Origin: Okapia johnstoni
Taxonomy: Eukaryota; Chordata; Mammalia; Artiodactyla; Giraffidae
Direction of reading: 5' to 3'
DNA length: 64,000 nt
NCBI GenBank assembly: GCA_024291935.2
Contig: CM044316.1
Coordinates: 76,586,501-76,650,500, forward strand
The notes under the pieces were generated by a model. It ran no database searches, was not told the DNA's origin, and was given only the letters and a program-made list of their open reading frames with translations. This document shows, piece after piece, positions 38,311 through 49,989 of the stretch; position 1 is the stretch's first letter; each line of letters opens with the position of its first letter. A program made the translations under genes and the position numbers.

Positions 38311-39577
38311 CAAAAGACATTTGAGTTTCTTTCAGTTTCTTAAAAGTTAAATTGGTGACCCTATAGGTAAGATTTAAGTAAAATAAGTGAAAAAAAAATT
38401 TCTTGAGCTATCTGGAAAAGTTAATAAATTGGCAATGTTTTCAGGATTCAATAATAGGTACTCCTGAAAAAATGTTTAAATAATCAATAATCATAAGAAC
38501 TTTTCAAAGGTTCTTCCCAGAGATATTAATTAAGTTCATGATAAATATGATTTCAGAGACTAGAAAGCAGTGGAAAATTTAGCTAATTCTGTTAATCCCA
38601 TAAGATATTCTTGGAAAAAAATTCTTTGCAGATTTAGTATATCAGGTTATTGAGTTAGAATAGCAGAATTGAGAATATCTTGCAGAAACCAGCTTTTTGC
38701 TGAATTTCTTTATAACCAAAATCTGGGGAATGTAAATACACACTATGGACTGAGTGACTAAACTGAGGAAACCAATAAGTATTTTTAGAGGAGGTTTCCT
38801 TCCAATCTCCTCAATTACAGAGAGATATTTGCCTTTTCTGAATGATATTACGGACAAGAAACACAGAAACAAAGGGTATGAATGGTTTAGCTCTGCCAAC
38901 TGGCTGAGTCAAGAAAATGCCTTTTTCTTCCTGTTTGCTGTAATATTTATAGATCACTTTTAGAAAGACCAACTAGCAGGAATCACAAGCAAATTTTTAA
39001 TAATTTCCAAGGATATCATAAGTACAAAGATATTTGGAATAAATAAGGAACTATTATGTGAGCCCACAAACTCATTTATAAGCTTTCTATTTTCAAAAAA
39101 GTTTGAGACAAGTGTTTCATTTGGCGATTCCCCTACTTACCATTTATTAATTCTATTAATGATCGAACACGATTTCTGAGAACCTATTCTCATTAGACAA
39201 CTAGAACAAGTCCAAATTGTCAACGATTAATACTAACCAATTTGTGAATTCAAGTGAAAAATTACCTATTATAAAATGGATCAGACTAATAGAAGAACTA
39301 GATTTCTACATGTACAGGGATGAAAATGTCTTGTGAGATACAAAAACAAACAGCAACAAATCACTGGTGGTATGTCACCATTATACCCTCATTTCCTTCA
39401 CTTACTGAGCCAATCAGTATTTTTTAGAACTCCTACTATAAACAAATTGCTTTTCTTAGAGGAAGTAGGAACTCAAAAACAAACCAAATGTGAATTCTAC
39501 ATTTAAGGATTTATAATGTAGTGGGTGGAAAAAAGACCAAAATAACTATAGAGGAGACCTAAGAATTTTGAGAGCTC
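38311..39577. other. Intergenic, no recognised feature
   Basis: AT-rich and unique-looking. No gene or repeat family recognised. Confidence 0.5.
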
Positions 39578-39588
39578 TGAAGACTGGA

Positions 39589-40385
39589 GAAAGATCAATA
39601 ACCTCAGATATGCAGATGACAAAACCCTTATGGCAGAAAGTGAAGAAGAACTAAAGAGCTTCTTGATGAAAGTGAAAGAGGAGAGTGAAAAAGTTGGCTT
39701 AAAGCTCAACATTCAGAAAACAGATTATGGCATCTGGTCCCATCACTTCATGGCAAATAGATGGGGAAACAATGAAAATGGTGATAAACGTTATGTTTTG
39801 GGGGGCTTCAAAATCACTGCAGATGGTGACTGCAGTCCTGAAATTAAAAGATGCTTGCTCCTTGGAAGAAAAGCTATGACCAACCTAGACAGCATATTGA
39901 AAAGCAGAGACATTACTTTGCCAACAAAGGTCTGTCTAGTCAAAGCTATGGTTTTTCCAGTAGTCATGTATGGATGTGAGAGTTGGACTATAAAGAAAGC
40001 TGAGCACCGAAGAATTGATGTTTTTGAACTGTAGTGTTGGAGAAGACTCTTGAGAGTCCTTGGACTGCAAGGAGATCCAACCAGTCCATCCTAAAGGAAA
40101 TCAGTCCTGACTATTCATTGGAAGGACTGATGCTGAAGCCGCAACTCCAATCCTTTGGCCACCTGATGCAAAGAACTGACTCATTTGAAAAGACCCCGAT
40201 GCTGGGAAAGATTGAAGGTGGGAGGAAAAGGGGACGACAGAGGATGAGATGGTTGGATGACATCACCGATTCAATGGACAAGAGTTTGAATAAACTCCAG
40301 GAGTTGGTGATGGGCAGGGAGGCCTGGCATGCTGCAGTCAGTGCGGTCGCAAAGAATCAGACACGACTGAGCGACTGAACTGAAC
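39589..40385 (+). mobile_element. BovB LINE 3' fragment
   Basis: From NLRYADDKTLMAE (RT catalytic motif intact) to the GACTGAACTGAACTG tail. Open stretches of 134 and 114 residues lie in different frames, so it is broken. A perfect 11-bp duplication TGAAGACTGGA lies at 39578-39588 and 40386-40396. Confidence 0.95.
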
Positions 40386-40396
40386 TGAAGACTGGA

Positions 40397-41029
40397 AATC
40401 AGCTTCAAGGGTAGGAGCTAGTATTGTCAGGAAAGGAGGCAGAGCCACTTCCTAGTAGTATTTAAGTAGATTTGAGCTGGGCCTTGATGAATGGGATGAA
40501 CTGAGTCTTACGAAAAAAAGAAGGTGTAGAAGGTGTTTAGGTAGAGAAAATGCTAACAAAGGCAAGACTCTTGCAGGAACACAGGAAAAAAATCTGGTCT
40601 GGAATTGGTGATATATGTCTATACATTTTTCAAAGATCTTGTTCTGCATGGAAAAAGTTCTCCCACATTAAGGTTTAGCCAGAAAAAAAAGGAAAATAAT
40701 TTATTTGCAGCAAATGGGAAAGAAGCTCAGTTTAAATAATGTGAATTATAATGTGATATTATCAGTAAAAAAATGTTTTCCAGTAAACTCTGGCTTTATA
40801 TTATTATTTTATAGCTGATATTATGCTTTTATGTTATCTATATCAGAGTTACAGACAATTTTCTTAGCAATTTCTTATATTACTTATAATTTTCTTAGCG
40901 ACTTCTTATATTACTTATATGTTTACACCAAGTGTTTAAGATTCCTTGATGATTTGTATTGTGGCCAATACATGATATTGTCAGATTTGAAAATTTATGC
41001 CAATGATAATGTTAAATGATAGCAAATTA
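40397..41029. other. Intergenic, possibly weak L2 (antisense) at 40397-40620
   Basis: GAGCTGGGCCTTGATGAATGGGATGAACTGAG resembles the antisense L2 pattern. Near 40860-40925 the phrase AATTTTCTTAGCGACTTCTTATATTACTTATA is partly duplicated in tandem. Confidence 0.4.
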
Positions 41030-41610
41030 TTTGTAATTTACATTTTCCTAACAACTAATAATTGTTATGAAACTCTTTTGCTATGTTTATAAGCTATGCA
41101 TGTTTTCTCTTCTATGAAATATCTGCTTTCTTTTTTGTGGCCTAGTTTTCTACTGAATCTTCTTTTGTCTTCTTTTTATTTATGAGTTTTTTGGTACCTA
41201 GTTTCTAATCATTTTCAAAAAAAATGTCTCTTTGCTGAAAATATTTCAGTTTATAGTATATTTTTGTTTCCTTCATATGTATTTTGAAGAACAGAAAATC
41301 TTAATTTTAATGCAGTTCAAGTTAGCAGTCTCTTCTTATAATTTATAATTATTTTTTGTGCATTGCTTAAAAAATTCATCCCTATCCTGAGGTCATATTT
41401 TTCTCCCAAACTTTTTGCCTAATGAATATATCTTTTCATGTCTTAGTTAAGAAATCCTTTCTATGACATCATAAATATATTTTCTCTAAAAATGTTTACC
41501 CTTCACACTTATTTTTATTTCTTCAGTATTGGACTTTTGCTTATGATATTGGTAGAAACCTAACTGCCTTTTCCTTCTACATGGATAAGTAATTGTTATA
41601 TCAATGTTAG
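41030..41610 (-). mobile_element. Ancient L1M LINE fragment
   Basis: TATGAAATATCTGCTTTC, GAAGAACAGAAAATCTTAATTTTAATGCAGTTCAAG, AATTCATCCCTATCCTGAGGTCA follow the antisense 3' order of old L1 elements. Diverged. Confidence 0.6.
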
Positions 41611-43127
41611 AATAAAGGTGCCACTAAGTTTTTGTACCTACTACCAAGGATTCCTGTTAAATCTGAAACTTTAAAAAGTGGAGGACGTATACAAGCAGTC
41701 ATAAGAATAAATGTAGATCAGCAATCAGAAGTCATTTGGCCTTTTTGTTAGTTTAACAGTGGAGACAGACTATGCAAGAGAAGGAAGAGTGATTTCTACT
41801 GCAGAGACAAGCATCTTTCAATGCTATATTGAAAGAGAGATGGTAGAGGAAAGGAAAATCAAAAAGGAAATGGGCGTCTATTAGGGTGAAGACAGTTAGA
41901 TGGATCCTAAGTTGGAGTCATTTATAATGTCCACAATATTCATGAGTATGAATGTAGAATCAGAAATCATCAGAACTTAACTCTAAAAATCTGCTTTTAA
42001 GAAGACCTTTATTTACTGTCCACTTAAATTCCTTCATCTTGTCAGATATACATGTAAGACACAGAGATATGAAGTGACTCCCCAAAAGATACATGGTAGG
42101 TTGGGGCAAAATTATGATTATAGTTCAGATTAGACTTGTCAGGGTAGTAGACCTATAGCTAAATAAAAATGACAGGAACACATGCTTTTTGTTTTAATCC
42201 ATCAACACAGTTTTAAAAAATTTTGGCTTTAAGAATTTGTTAAATGTATAGACACGCAAAACCTAGCATAATGCAAGAAAATGCATTTTGAAATTTTTCT
42301 TCTCTATGCCTCTACCAAGAAGGAAGTTATAAGCCTGAAGATAATTTTTATCATATTCTTAGCATGAGTGGATTTCCTCTTTTAAAGCTTATCAGTTGAC
42401 TTCAGCGTGGAAAACATAGCAATAAAATATTTCTCCCTTGATAAACAAGTTGAACTTCCTCACCTTTGGTTAGCATGGATAGTTTTGTTTGGCTACTAAC
42501 AAATAATAGTTTGAGGATAGTATAAAAGAGTAACCAAAAAATGCACATGTTTAGCTTCACTAGACTTCTTTCATAGTTGATAAAATGTTACAAAGCCCAC
42601 AAGCTATGATCCGTGTATTTATGACTTGAGGTTCTAAAACTTTATTTTCTCTTGTGGACAAAAAAGACAATAGTTATAATAATTTGTCTCATAGATAGAA
42701 TTTTCATTCTTTGACAAAGATACTCTGTCTGGTACATGGGTTATAGCACTTGACTGCCAGGAAATTATTTCCCAGCCTACTACCTACAAAAGCAACTTTT
42801 CTTTTATAAATACACATCAGCAGACTGGAACTCTGGAAAGAGCTTCTTCCTTTCTTATTTAAAACAGAATTATTCTGCAAATATCCAGTAAGTCATCAAC
42901 TTCTTAGGTTTACGAAGTACCATTTAAGTTGGTTCTTAGTTTTTTTGCATCCTTAAAACTTGACTCTATCCTAACATTGTTGCTATATCAAAAGATGCAC
43001 CCACACCACAAAGGAAGGCCAAATCATTTTATAGGAACGTGGGGACATGAAACTGGCAGCAGCTTGTTCTATCATGTGGACACTGGTGCTGATAAGTCAC
43101 ATCTTGGAATCCTCCCTCTAGCTTATT
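41611..43127. other. Intergenic, no recognised feature
   Basis: A MIR-like phrase near 41995-42110 is too weak to call. The rest is unique-looking. Confidence 0.5.
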
Positions 43128-43196
43128 ACTGGCTTCCCAGGTGGTGCTAGTCGTAAAGAACCCACCTGCAATGCAGGAGAACTATGAGATGCGGGT
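43128..43196 (+). mobile_element. Bov-tA SINE head fragment
   Basis: GGCTTCCCAGGTGGTGCTAG..GTAAAGAACCCACCTGCAATGCAGGAG, only the tRNA-derived head. It ends where the GC-rich array starts. Confidence 0.8.
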
Positions 43197-44590
43197 ATTA
43201 CTACTAGGACCCAACTCTGCCCACCAGCTTGTTGGCATCAGCAGTACTTGGACGTTCAACCCAGGGAATTAACTGGGCAGAAACACAGCCCCATCCACCA
43301 GCAGGCCTTCTGCCTTAAGCCCCCTGAGCCCATAGCTGCCCTAGGAATGGCCCTGTCCACCAGAGGGCGCAGGACCCTGCAGCACACACTCACGCTGGCC
43401 CAGGGACCCCAGGGACCCCAGGGCACTGCATCCAGAGACCTTAGGACACAGCTCTGTGCACAGTGGGCAAGCACCACCCCTAGGGCCCCCTGGTCCCTGG
43501 CTGTACCCACCCACCAGTGAGCTGGCACTAGCCTCAGGATCGGCCCACCCACCAGTGGGCAGGAATTAGCCCTGGAATGCCCTGGGCCCCAGCTCCACCA
43601 ACCGGCAGGCAGATACCAGCCCCGGGATCACTGCAACCCCACAGCCTGCCATGACAGGCCTCAGCCCATCCACAGGCAGGATGGCATCAACCCTGCCTAC
43701 CATCAGGCCAACAGCAACTCTGAGACACTTGGACTCTCAACCAGCCATCCCAGGATTTAGCCTCAACCACCAGCAGGCTGGCACCAGCTTCGGGACACCC
43801 TGGACCCTGTAGTCAGCTGTGTCAGGAAAAGACCTCACCCACAAGAGAGTCAACACCATCTCCAGGAGCCCCAGGGTCTATAGTCAGAGACCCCAGGATC
43901 CAGCTCTGCCTGCTGGGGGGCTGGTAGAGCACCTGGACTTGGCTTCCCCCACTGAAGGTCAGGTACCAGCCCCAGGATCTTGTGGGCGCTGACACCACCC
44001 ATCAGCAGGTAGACATCAACCACAGGACCACCACAGCTCTTCAGCCTGCCCTGTCAGGACTCAGCCAGCCCACCAGCAAGCTTGCAGCAGCTCCAGGATG
44101 CTATGGGTCCTGGTCCCACCAAACAATAGGCCAACACCAGCTCTGAGATACCTTGGACCCCTTGACCAACTGCCTGGGATCCCGCCCTACTCGCCAGTGG
44201 GACAGCTTCAGGACACCCTAAGACCTGCAGCCAGTCATATTAGGAACTGACCCCATGTATCAGCAGGCTGACACTAGGAATTGACTTGGAATCCTGACCT
44301 CACAACCACCCATCCTAGGACCTGTTTCTGCACACTAGTGGGCCAGAACTAGCCCTGGAATCCCCCAGGGTCCAATATCCAGCAATATCATGACAGCCCT
44401 GCCAACCACTGGCCAGTAGTCTCCACACAAGGCAGAGCCTGGCAACCAACTGGACCAGGGGTCAGCCATGCCTACCAGACTGCCCACAGCAGTCAGCCTG
44501 CCACAACAGAAGGACCACAGAGTCTAAAATAGGGGAGACCACTACAGAATATAGCTCAGAAGACCACAGGGGAATGCACTGCTAAGATGC
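43197..44590 (+). repeat. GC-rich degenerate repeat array, probable L1M 5'UTR
   Basis: A CCACCAGCAGGC-like word (CCACCAGTGGGC, CCACCAACCGGCAGGC, CATCAGCAGGT and similar) recurs about 20 times at irregular 40-75 bp spacing, alternating with ACCAGCCCCGGGA-like and CCCTGGACCC-like words. Base composition is sharply GC-richer than the AT-rich flanks. It directly precedes the L1 ORF1-like sequence, so I infer it is the 5'UTR/promoter repeat of that L1. Open frames of 90-98 residues inside it come from its low stop content. Confidence 0.6.
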
Positions 44591-44662
44591 ATAGGATATC
44601 TCCTATAAAGGTCACTTCTCCAAGCTGGGGAATGTGGTCAACCTATGAGATACATCGGAATT

Positions 44663-45218
44663 CAGTTCAGTTCAGTTCAGTTGCTCAGTCGTGTCCGACT
44701 CTTTGCGACCCCATGGACTGCAGCACGCCAGGCCTCCCTGTCCATCACCAACTCCCAGAGTCGACTCAAAATCATGTCCATTGAGTTGGTGATGCCATCC
44801 AACCATCTCATCATCTGTCGTCCCCTTCTCCTCCCGCCTTCAATCTTTCCCAGCATCAGAGTCTTTTCAAATGAGTCAGTTCTTCGCATCAGGTGGCCAA
44901 AGTACTAGAGTTTCAGCTTCAGCATCAGTCCTTCCAATGAACATTCAGGACTGATTTCCTTTAGGATGGACTGGTTGGATCTCCTTGCAGTCCAAGGGAC
45001 TCTCAAATGCTTTCTCCAACACCTCAGTTCAAAAGCATCAATTCTTTAGCGCTCAGCTTTCTTTATGGTTCAACTCTCACACCCATACATGACTACTGGA
45101 AAAACCATAGCTTTGACTAGATGGACCTTTGTTGGCAAAGTAATGTCTCTGCTTTTCAATATGCTGTCTAGGTCGGTCATAACTTTTCTTCCAAGGAGTA
45201 AGCGTCTTTATTTCATGT
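44663..45218 (-). mobile_element. BovB LINE 3' fragment
   Basis: Antisense from CAGTTCAGTTCAGTTGCTCAGTCG to CTTTTCTTCCAAGGAGTAAGCG, 556 bp, close to consensus. It separates the GC-rich array from the L1 ORF1-like region. Confidence 0.93.
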
Positions 45219-46456
45219 ATTTCATTATATCAGAATAGATATAGCAAATTAGGCAAAAGAGATGACAGAAGAACATGTTTCAAAGAAAGGAATAAGACAA
45301 ACCCTCCTAAGAACTACATGAAGTGGAGATGGTAATGATCATAAAGATTAACAGAGACTTGAGAGAAGAAAAGATGAATGCAGCGAGAAGTTTAGCAAAG
45401 AGTTAGAAGACATAAGAAAGAACTAAACAGAGCTGATGAATACAAAATTGAAGGGAAAACAGAAATACACTAGTAGGAATTAACATATATTAGAAGATAC
45501 AGAGGAATGAGAATGGATCAATAAGCTGGAAGGCAGAGTAGTAGAAATCACTGAAGCGGAACACTAAGAAAAAAATTAGGACAGTTTTAAGAAATCTCTG
45601 AGACATCAAGCATATTAACATTCACAGTATAGGGATCCCAGAAAAAGAAAAGAGAGAAAGGAGCAGAGAATATATTTGAACATAATAGCTGAAAACTTCC
45701 CTAACTTGAGACAGAAAACAGATATCCAGGTCTAGGAAGCACAGAGAGTCCCAAACAGTATCAACCCAAAGAGGTTCAAGCCAAGACACACTGTAATTAA
45801 AATGGCAAAGGTTGAATATAAATAGGATATTAAAGCAGCAAGGGAAAAGCAACAAATTACATATAAGGGAATTCCCATAAAGCTATAATATGACTTTTCA
45901 GCAGAAACTCTGCAGGCTAGAAGTGGATGGCACAGTATATTTAAAGCAATGAAAGGGGAAAATCTACAACCAAGAATACTCTACTTGGCAAGGTTTTCAT
46001 CAGATTTGATGGAGAGATCAAAAAGTTTCACAGATAAGCAAAATCTATAAGTTCAACACCACCAAATCAGCTTTATGAGAAATGTTACAGGAACTTTAAT
46101 AAGTGAAAAAGGGAGAGACACAAATAGAAATGTGAAAATTACAAAAGGAAAAAGCTCACTAATAAAGGCAAATACACAGTAAATGTAGTAAATCAATCAC
46201 ATATAAAGTTAGCAGGAAGGTTAAAAGACAAAAGTAGTAAAATTGTACACAGCCACAATAAGTAGTTACGGGATTTACAGAACAAAAGTGTATAAAATAT
46301 GATGTTAGAAACAGCAATCATGGGGAGAGGGGGGTAAGAATGCAGGTTTGTTGAAGTGCATTTGAAATTAAGAGAAAATCAACCTAAACACATATGTATA
46401 TATAGAGAGATTCCTACATATAAACCTTATGGTAACTACAAGCCCCAAATCTGTAA

Positions 46457-46480
46457 TACACACACACACACACACACACA
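46457..46480. repeat. (CA)n microsatellite in L1 inter-ORF region
   Basis: About 12 CA units. Old L1s carry an ACACACA-rich stretch here, which has expanded. Confidence 0.9.
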
Positions 46481-46650
46481 AGAAAAGAAAATCTAAAAAT
46501 AAACTAGTCATCTAATCATAAAGGAACAAAAGAAGGAACAAAAAGGAACTATAAAACAACCCCCAAACAATTATCAATTGGCAATAAGTACATACCTATT
46601 AATAATTACTTCAAATGTAAATGGATTAGACACTCCAATGAAAAGTCATT

Positions 46651-47482
46651 GGGTGCTCTTCCCAGCTGGAACCATGGAGGATGCAAAAGAGAAGAAAAAG
46701 AAGGTTCCTACTGTGCCAGAAATACTTAAGAAAAAGTGAAAGAATTTCACAGAGCTTAAGATTAAGCACCTGAGAAAAAAGCTTGCCCAAAAGATGCTTT
46801 GAAAGCCAAGGAGGATGCTTACCTATGAAAGAGCTAAGCCCTGTCACATGGAATACAAGCAGATGTATAGAACTGAAATTTGAATAGCTAGGATGGCAAG
46901 AAAAAGCAGTAACTTTTGTGTACCCACTGAACCCAAATATTCATTTGTCATCAGGATCAGAGGTATCAATGGTGTGAGCCCAAGGTTTAAACAGTGTCGC
47001 AGCTTCTTTGTCTCTATCAGGTCTTCAACGCCACCTCTGTAAAGTCAACAAGGCTTCAATCAACATGCTGAGAATTGTGGAACCATACATTGTATGGGAG
47101 TACCCAAACCTGAAGTCAGTAAATGAATTTATCTACAAGCATGGTTAGGGCAAAATCAGCAAGAAGCAATTTGCCCTGACAGATAACATGCTGATTGCTC
47201 CATCTGTGGCAAATATGGCATTATCTACAAGGAGGATCTGATTCAAGAGGTCTATACTGTTGGAAAACATTTCAAAGCAAACAACTTCCTCTGGACCTTC
47301 AAATTGTATTCTCCATGAGATGGAGTGAAGAAAAAGACCGCTCATTATGTAGAAGGTAGAGATACTGGCAACAGGGAAGATCAGGTCAACAGGCTTATTA
47401 GGAGGATGAACTAAGATATCTATTATGATTATCTCTGTAATCTTATTAGTTAATAAGCAGAGACAGCTTTAAAATTGAAAAA
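46651..47482 (+). pseudogene. RPL7: RPL7 processed pseudogene
   Basis: Retrocopy of ribosomal protein L7 (60S subunit). It starts with 5'UTR-like CTCTTCCCAGCTGGAACC and an ATG at 46674. Blocks recognised in shifting frames are [56 protein letters not shown] and [15 protein letters not shown], with a stop at 47412-47414 and a 3'UTR-like GTTAATAAGCAG then a short A tail. No introns. Codon 22 is TGA (46737-46739, a CpG-type CGA to TGA change). Several indels and further stops follow. It is inserted in the L1 endonuclease region, with AAAAGTCA (46641-46648) and GAAGTCA (about 47483-47489) as probable target duplication. Not functional. Confidence 0.95.
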
Positions 47483-48090
47483 GAAGTCACAGAGTGGCTG
47501 AATGAATACAAAAATATGGTCCATATATATGCTGCCCACTAGAGACTCACTTCAGATCTAAAAATACACACAAACTGAAAGTAGTGGATGGAAAAACTAT
47601 TCCATCCAAATGGAAATGAAAAGACAGCCAAAGCAGCAATACTTATGTTAGAAAAAATGACTTTAACACAAAGACTGTAATAAAAGAAAAAGGATATTAC
47701 CTGACAATCAATGATCAATACAAGAAGGAAACACAAAACTGTAAATACATATGCACGCAACATAAGAGCACCTAAATACATAAAGCAAATATTAACAGAC
47801 ACAAAGGGAGAGACTGACAGCAACATAATAATAGTTAGGGACTTTAACACCCCATTTAAATCAATGGACAGATCATCTGAACAGAAAATCAATAAAGAAA
47901 CACTGGCCTCAACTAACACATGAGACCAAATAGATTGTATACACATTTATAGACCATTCTATCAAAAAGCAGTACAGCACACACACGTGTGGGAATCACA
48001 CGTGCACATGCAATATTCTCTAGGAGAGATTACATGTGAGACAACAAAACAAGTCTCACTAAATTTAAGAAAACTTAAATTATCTTTTCT

Positions 48091-49381
48091 TCCAATCCAA
48101 GTACTAACCAGGCCTGACTCTGGTTAGCTTCTGAGACCAGATGAGATCAGGGGCATTCAGGGTGGTATTCAGTTCAGTTGCTCAGTCGTGTCTGACTCTT
48201 TGCGACCCCATGGACCAAAGCACACCAGGCCTCCCTGTCCATCACCAACTCCCGGAGTTTACTCAAACTCATGTCCATTGACTCAGTGATGCCATCCAAC
48301 CATCTCATCCTCTGTTGTCCCCTTCTCTTCCTGCCTTCAATCTTTCCCAGCATCAGGGTCTTTTCAAATGAGTCAGTTCTTCACATCAGGTGGCCAAAGG
48401 ATTGGAGTTTCAGCTTCAACATCAGTCCTTCCAATGAATATTCAGGACTGATCTCCTTTAGGATGGACTGGTTGGATCTCCTTGCAGTCCAAGGGACTCT
48501 CAAGAGTCTTCTCCAACACCACAGTTCAAAAGCATCAATTCTTCGGCTCAGCTTTCTTTATAGTCCAACTCTCACATCCATACATGACTACTGGAAAAAC
48601 CACAGCCTTGACTAGACGGACCTTTGCTGGCAAAGTAATGTCTCTGCTTTTCAATATGCTATCTAGGTTGGTCATAACCTTCCTTCCAAGGAGTAAGCAT
48701 CTTTTAATTTCATGGCTGCAATCACCATCAGTGGTGATTCTGGAGCCCCCAAAATAAAGTCTAACACTGTTTCCACTGTTTCCCCATCTATCTGCCATGA
48801 ACTGATGGGACTGGATGCCATGATCTTAGTTTTCTGAATGTTGAGCTTTAAGCGAACTTTTTCACTCTCCTCTTTCCCTTTCATCAAGAGGCTCTTTAGT
48901 TCTTCTTCACTTTCTGCTATAAGGGTGGTGTCATCTGCATATCTGAGGTTACTGATATTTCTCCCGGCAATCTTGATTCCCACTTGTGCTTCTTCCAGCC
49001 CAGCGTTTCTCATGATGTACTCTGCATATAAGTTAAATAAGCAGGGTGACAATATACAGCCTTGACTCCTTTTCCTATTTGGAACCAGTCTGTTGTTCCA
49101 TGTCCAGTTCTAACTGTTGCTTCCTGACCTGCATACAGGTTTCTCAAGAGGCAGGTCAGGTGGTCTGGTATTCCCATCTCTTTCAGAATTTTCCACAGTT
49201 TATTGTGATCCACATAGTCAAAGGCTTTGGCATAGTTAATAAAGCAGAAATAGATGTTTTTCTGGAATTGTCTTGCTTTTTTGATGAGCCAGCAGATGTT
49301 GGCAATTTGATCTCTGCCTCTTCTAAAACCATCTTGAACATCTGGAAGTTCACGGTTCATGTATTGCTGATGGCCATAGAC
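48091..49381 (-). pseudogene. 5S rRNA pseudogene, split by a BovB
   Basis: On the minus strand, 49381-49370 reads GTCTATGGCCAT, the 5' end of 5S rRNA. After the BovB, 48168-48091 continues ATACCACCCTGAATG through GGCCTGGTTAGTACTTGGAT. Together about the first 88 of 121 nt are present, with substitutions mostly at former CpG sites. The 3' third is missing. A 10-bp target duplication TATCTTTTCT (48081-48090 and 49382-49391) encloses the whole block, so the 5S copy was retroposed into the L1 first. The internal control region is only partly present, so transcription is unlikely. Confidence 0.9.
48169..49369 (-). mobile_element. BovB LINE inserted in the 5S pseudogene
   Basis: 1.2 kb, 5'-truncated, from the TTCAGTTCAGTTGCTCAG tail to CAGCAATACATGAACCGTGAAC. 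RT motifs NLRYADDTTLIAE and KAFDYVDHNKL (Cys to Tyr) are present, in two overlapping frames (frameshift near 49040, and a 6-nt GTR-region loss near 49316). At the 5S junctions only the dinucleotide AT is shared, so any target duplication is very short. Confidence 0.95.
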
Positions 49382-49989
49382 TATCTTTTCTGATCACAAG
49401 TCTAAGAGACTGAAATAAACCACAAGGAAAAAAGATGCAAAAAACAAAAACACATGGAGCTAAACAATATGCTACTAAACAACAAATGGATTACTGAAGA
49501 GCCTAAAAAAGAAATTTAAAAATACTTGGGGACAAATGAAAATAAGAGCACAAAGATTCAAAATCCAAGGAAGCTGCAAAAGCCATTTCAAGAGGGAAGT
49601 TTATAGCAATACACTCAGGAAACAAGAGAAACCTCAAACAAACTAACTTTGCACCTTAAGGAACCAGAAAAAGAAAAACAAACAAAACATAACGTTAGAA
49701 AATGCAGAAGAAATCTAAGTGTCCATTAATAGATGAATGGATAAAGAAGGTGTAAAATATGGAATGGAACATTACTCAGCCATTAAAAAGAATGAAAATT
49801 TGTCATTTACAGCAACATGAATGGACTTGGAAAGTATTACGCTAAGTGAAATAAGTCAGAGAGAGAAAGACAAATACTATATGATTTTTATGTAGAATCT
49901 CATTTTTATGTAGAATCTAAAAAAAACACAACAAACCAGTGAATATAACAAACAAGACTCAGGCTTACAAATACAGAGATCAAAAAGTC

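Larger units (their letters stand above)
44591..49985 (+). mobile_element. Old L1 (L1M type): ORF1-like, ORF2 endonuclease and 3' end, RT deleted
   Basis: 45219-46110 holds decayed ORF1-type sequence (CTGAAAACTTCCCTAACTTGAG, CAGAAACTCTGCAGGCTAGAAG, ACCAAGAATACTCTACTTGGC). 46110-46640 is the AT-rich inter-ORF region. 47484-48090 is the ORF2 endonuclease region (WLNEYKNMVHIYA, TRRKHKTVNTYARN, VRDFNTPF). 49392-49690 is later ORF2 (NKQMDY-type, then SRGKFIAIHS-like). The sequence then jumps to the 3' region (GTCCATTAATAGATGAATGG, ACATGAATGGACTTGG), so the RT is missing. Interrupted by a BovB, an RPL7 pseudogene and a 5S pseudogene with its own BovB. Confidence 0.85.

Noticed and set aside
43248..43552. 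Open frames of 90 and 98 codons on opposite strands
   Set aside because: They arise from the low stop-codon content of the GC-rich repeat array; each mirrors the other.
43297..44420. Regularly recurring CCACCAGCAGGC words considered as a CRISPR-like array
   Set aside because: The words are degenerate, spacing varies from about 40 to 75 bp, and the setting is a mammalian genome next to L1.
48091..49381. BovB-5S chimeric transcript formed by template switching
   Set aside because: The 5' piece of 5S lies on the far side of the BovB next to the TSD, which is simpler to explain as BovB insertion into an existing 5S pseudogene.
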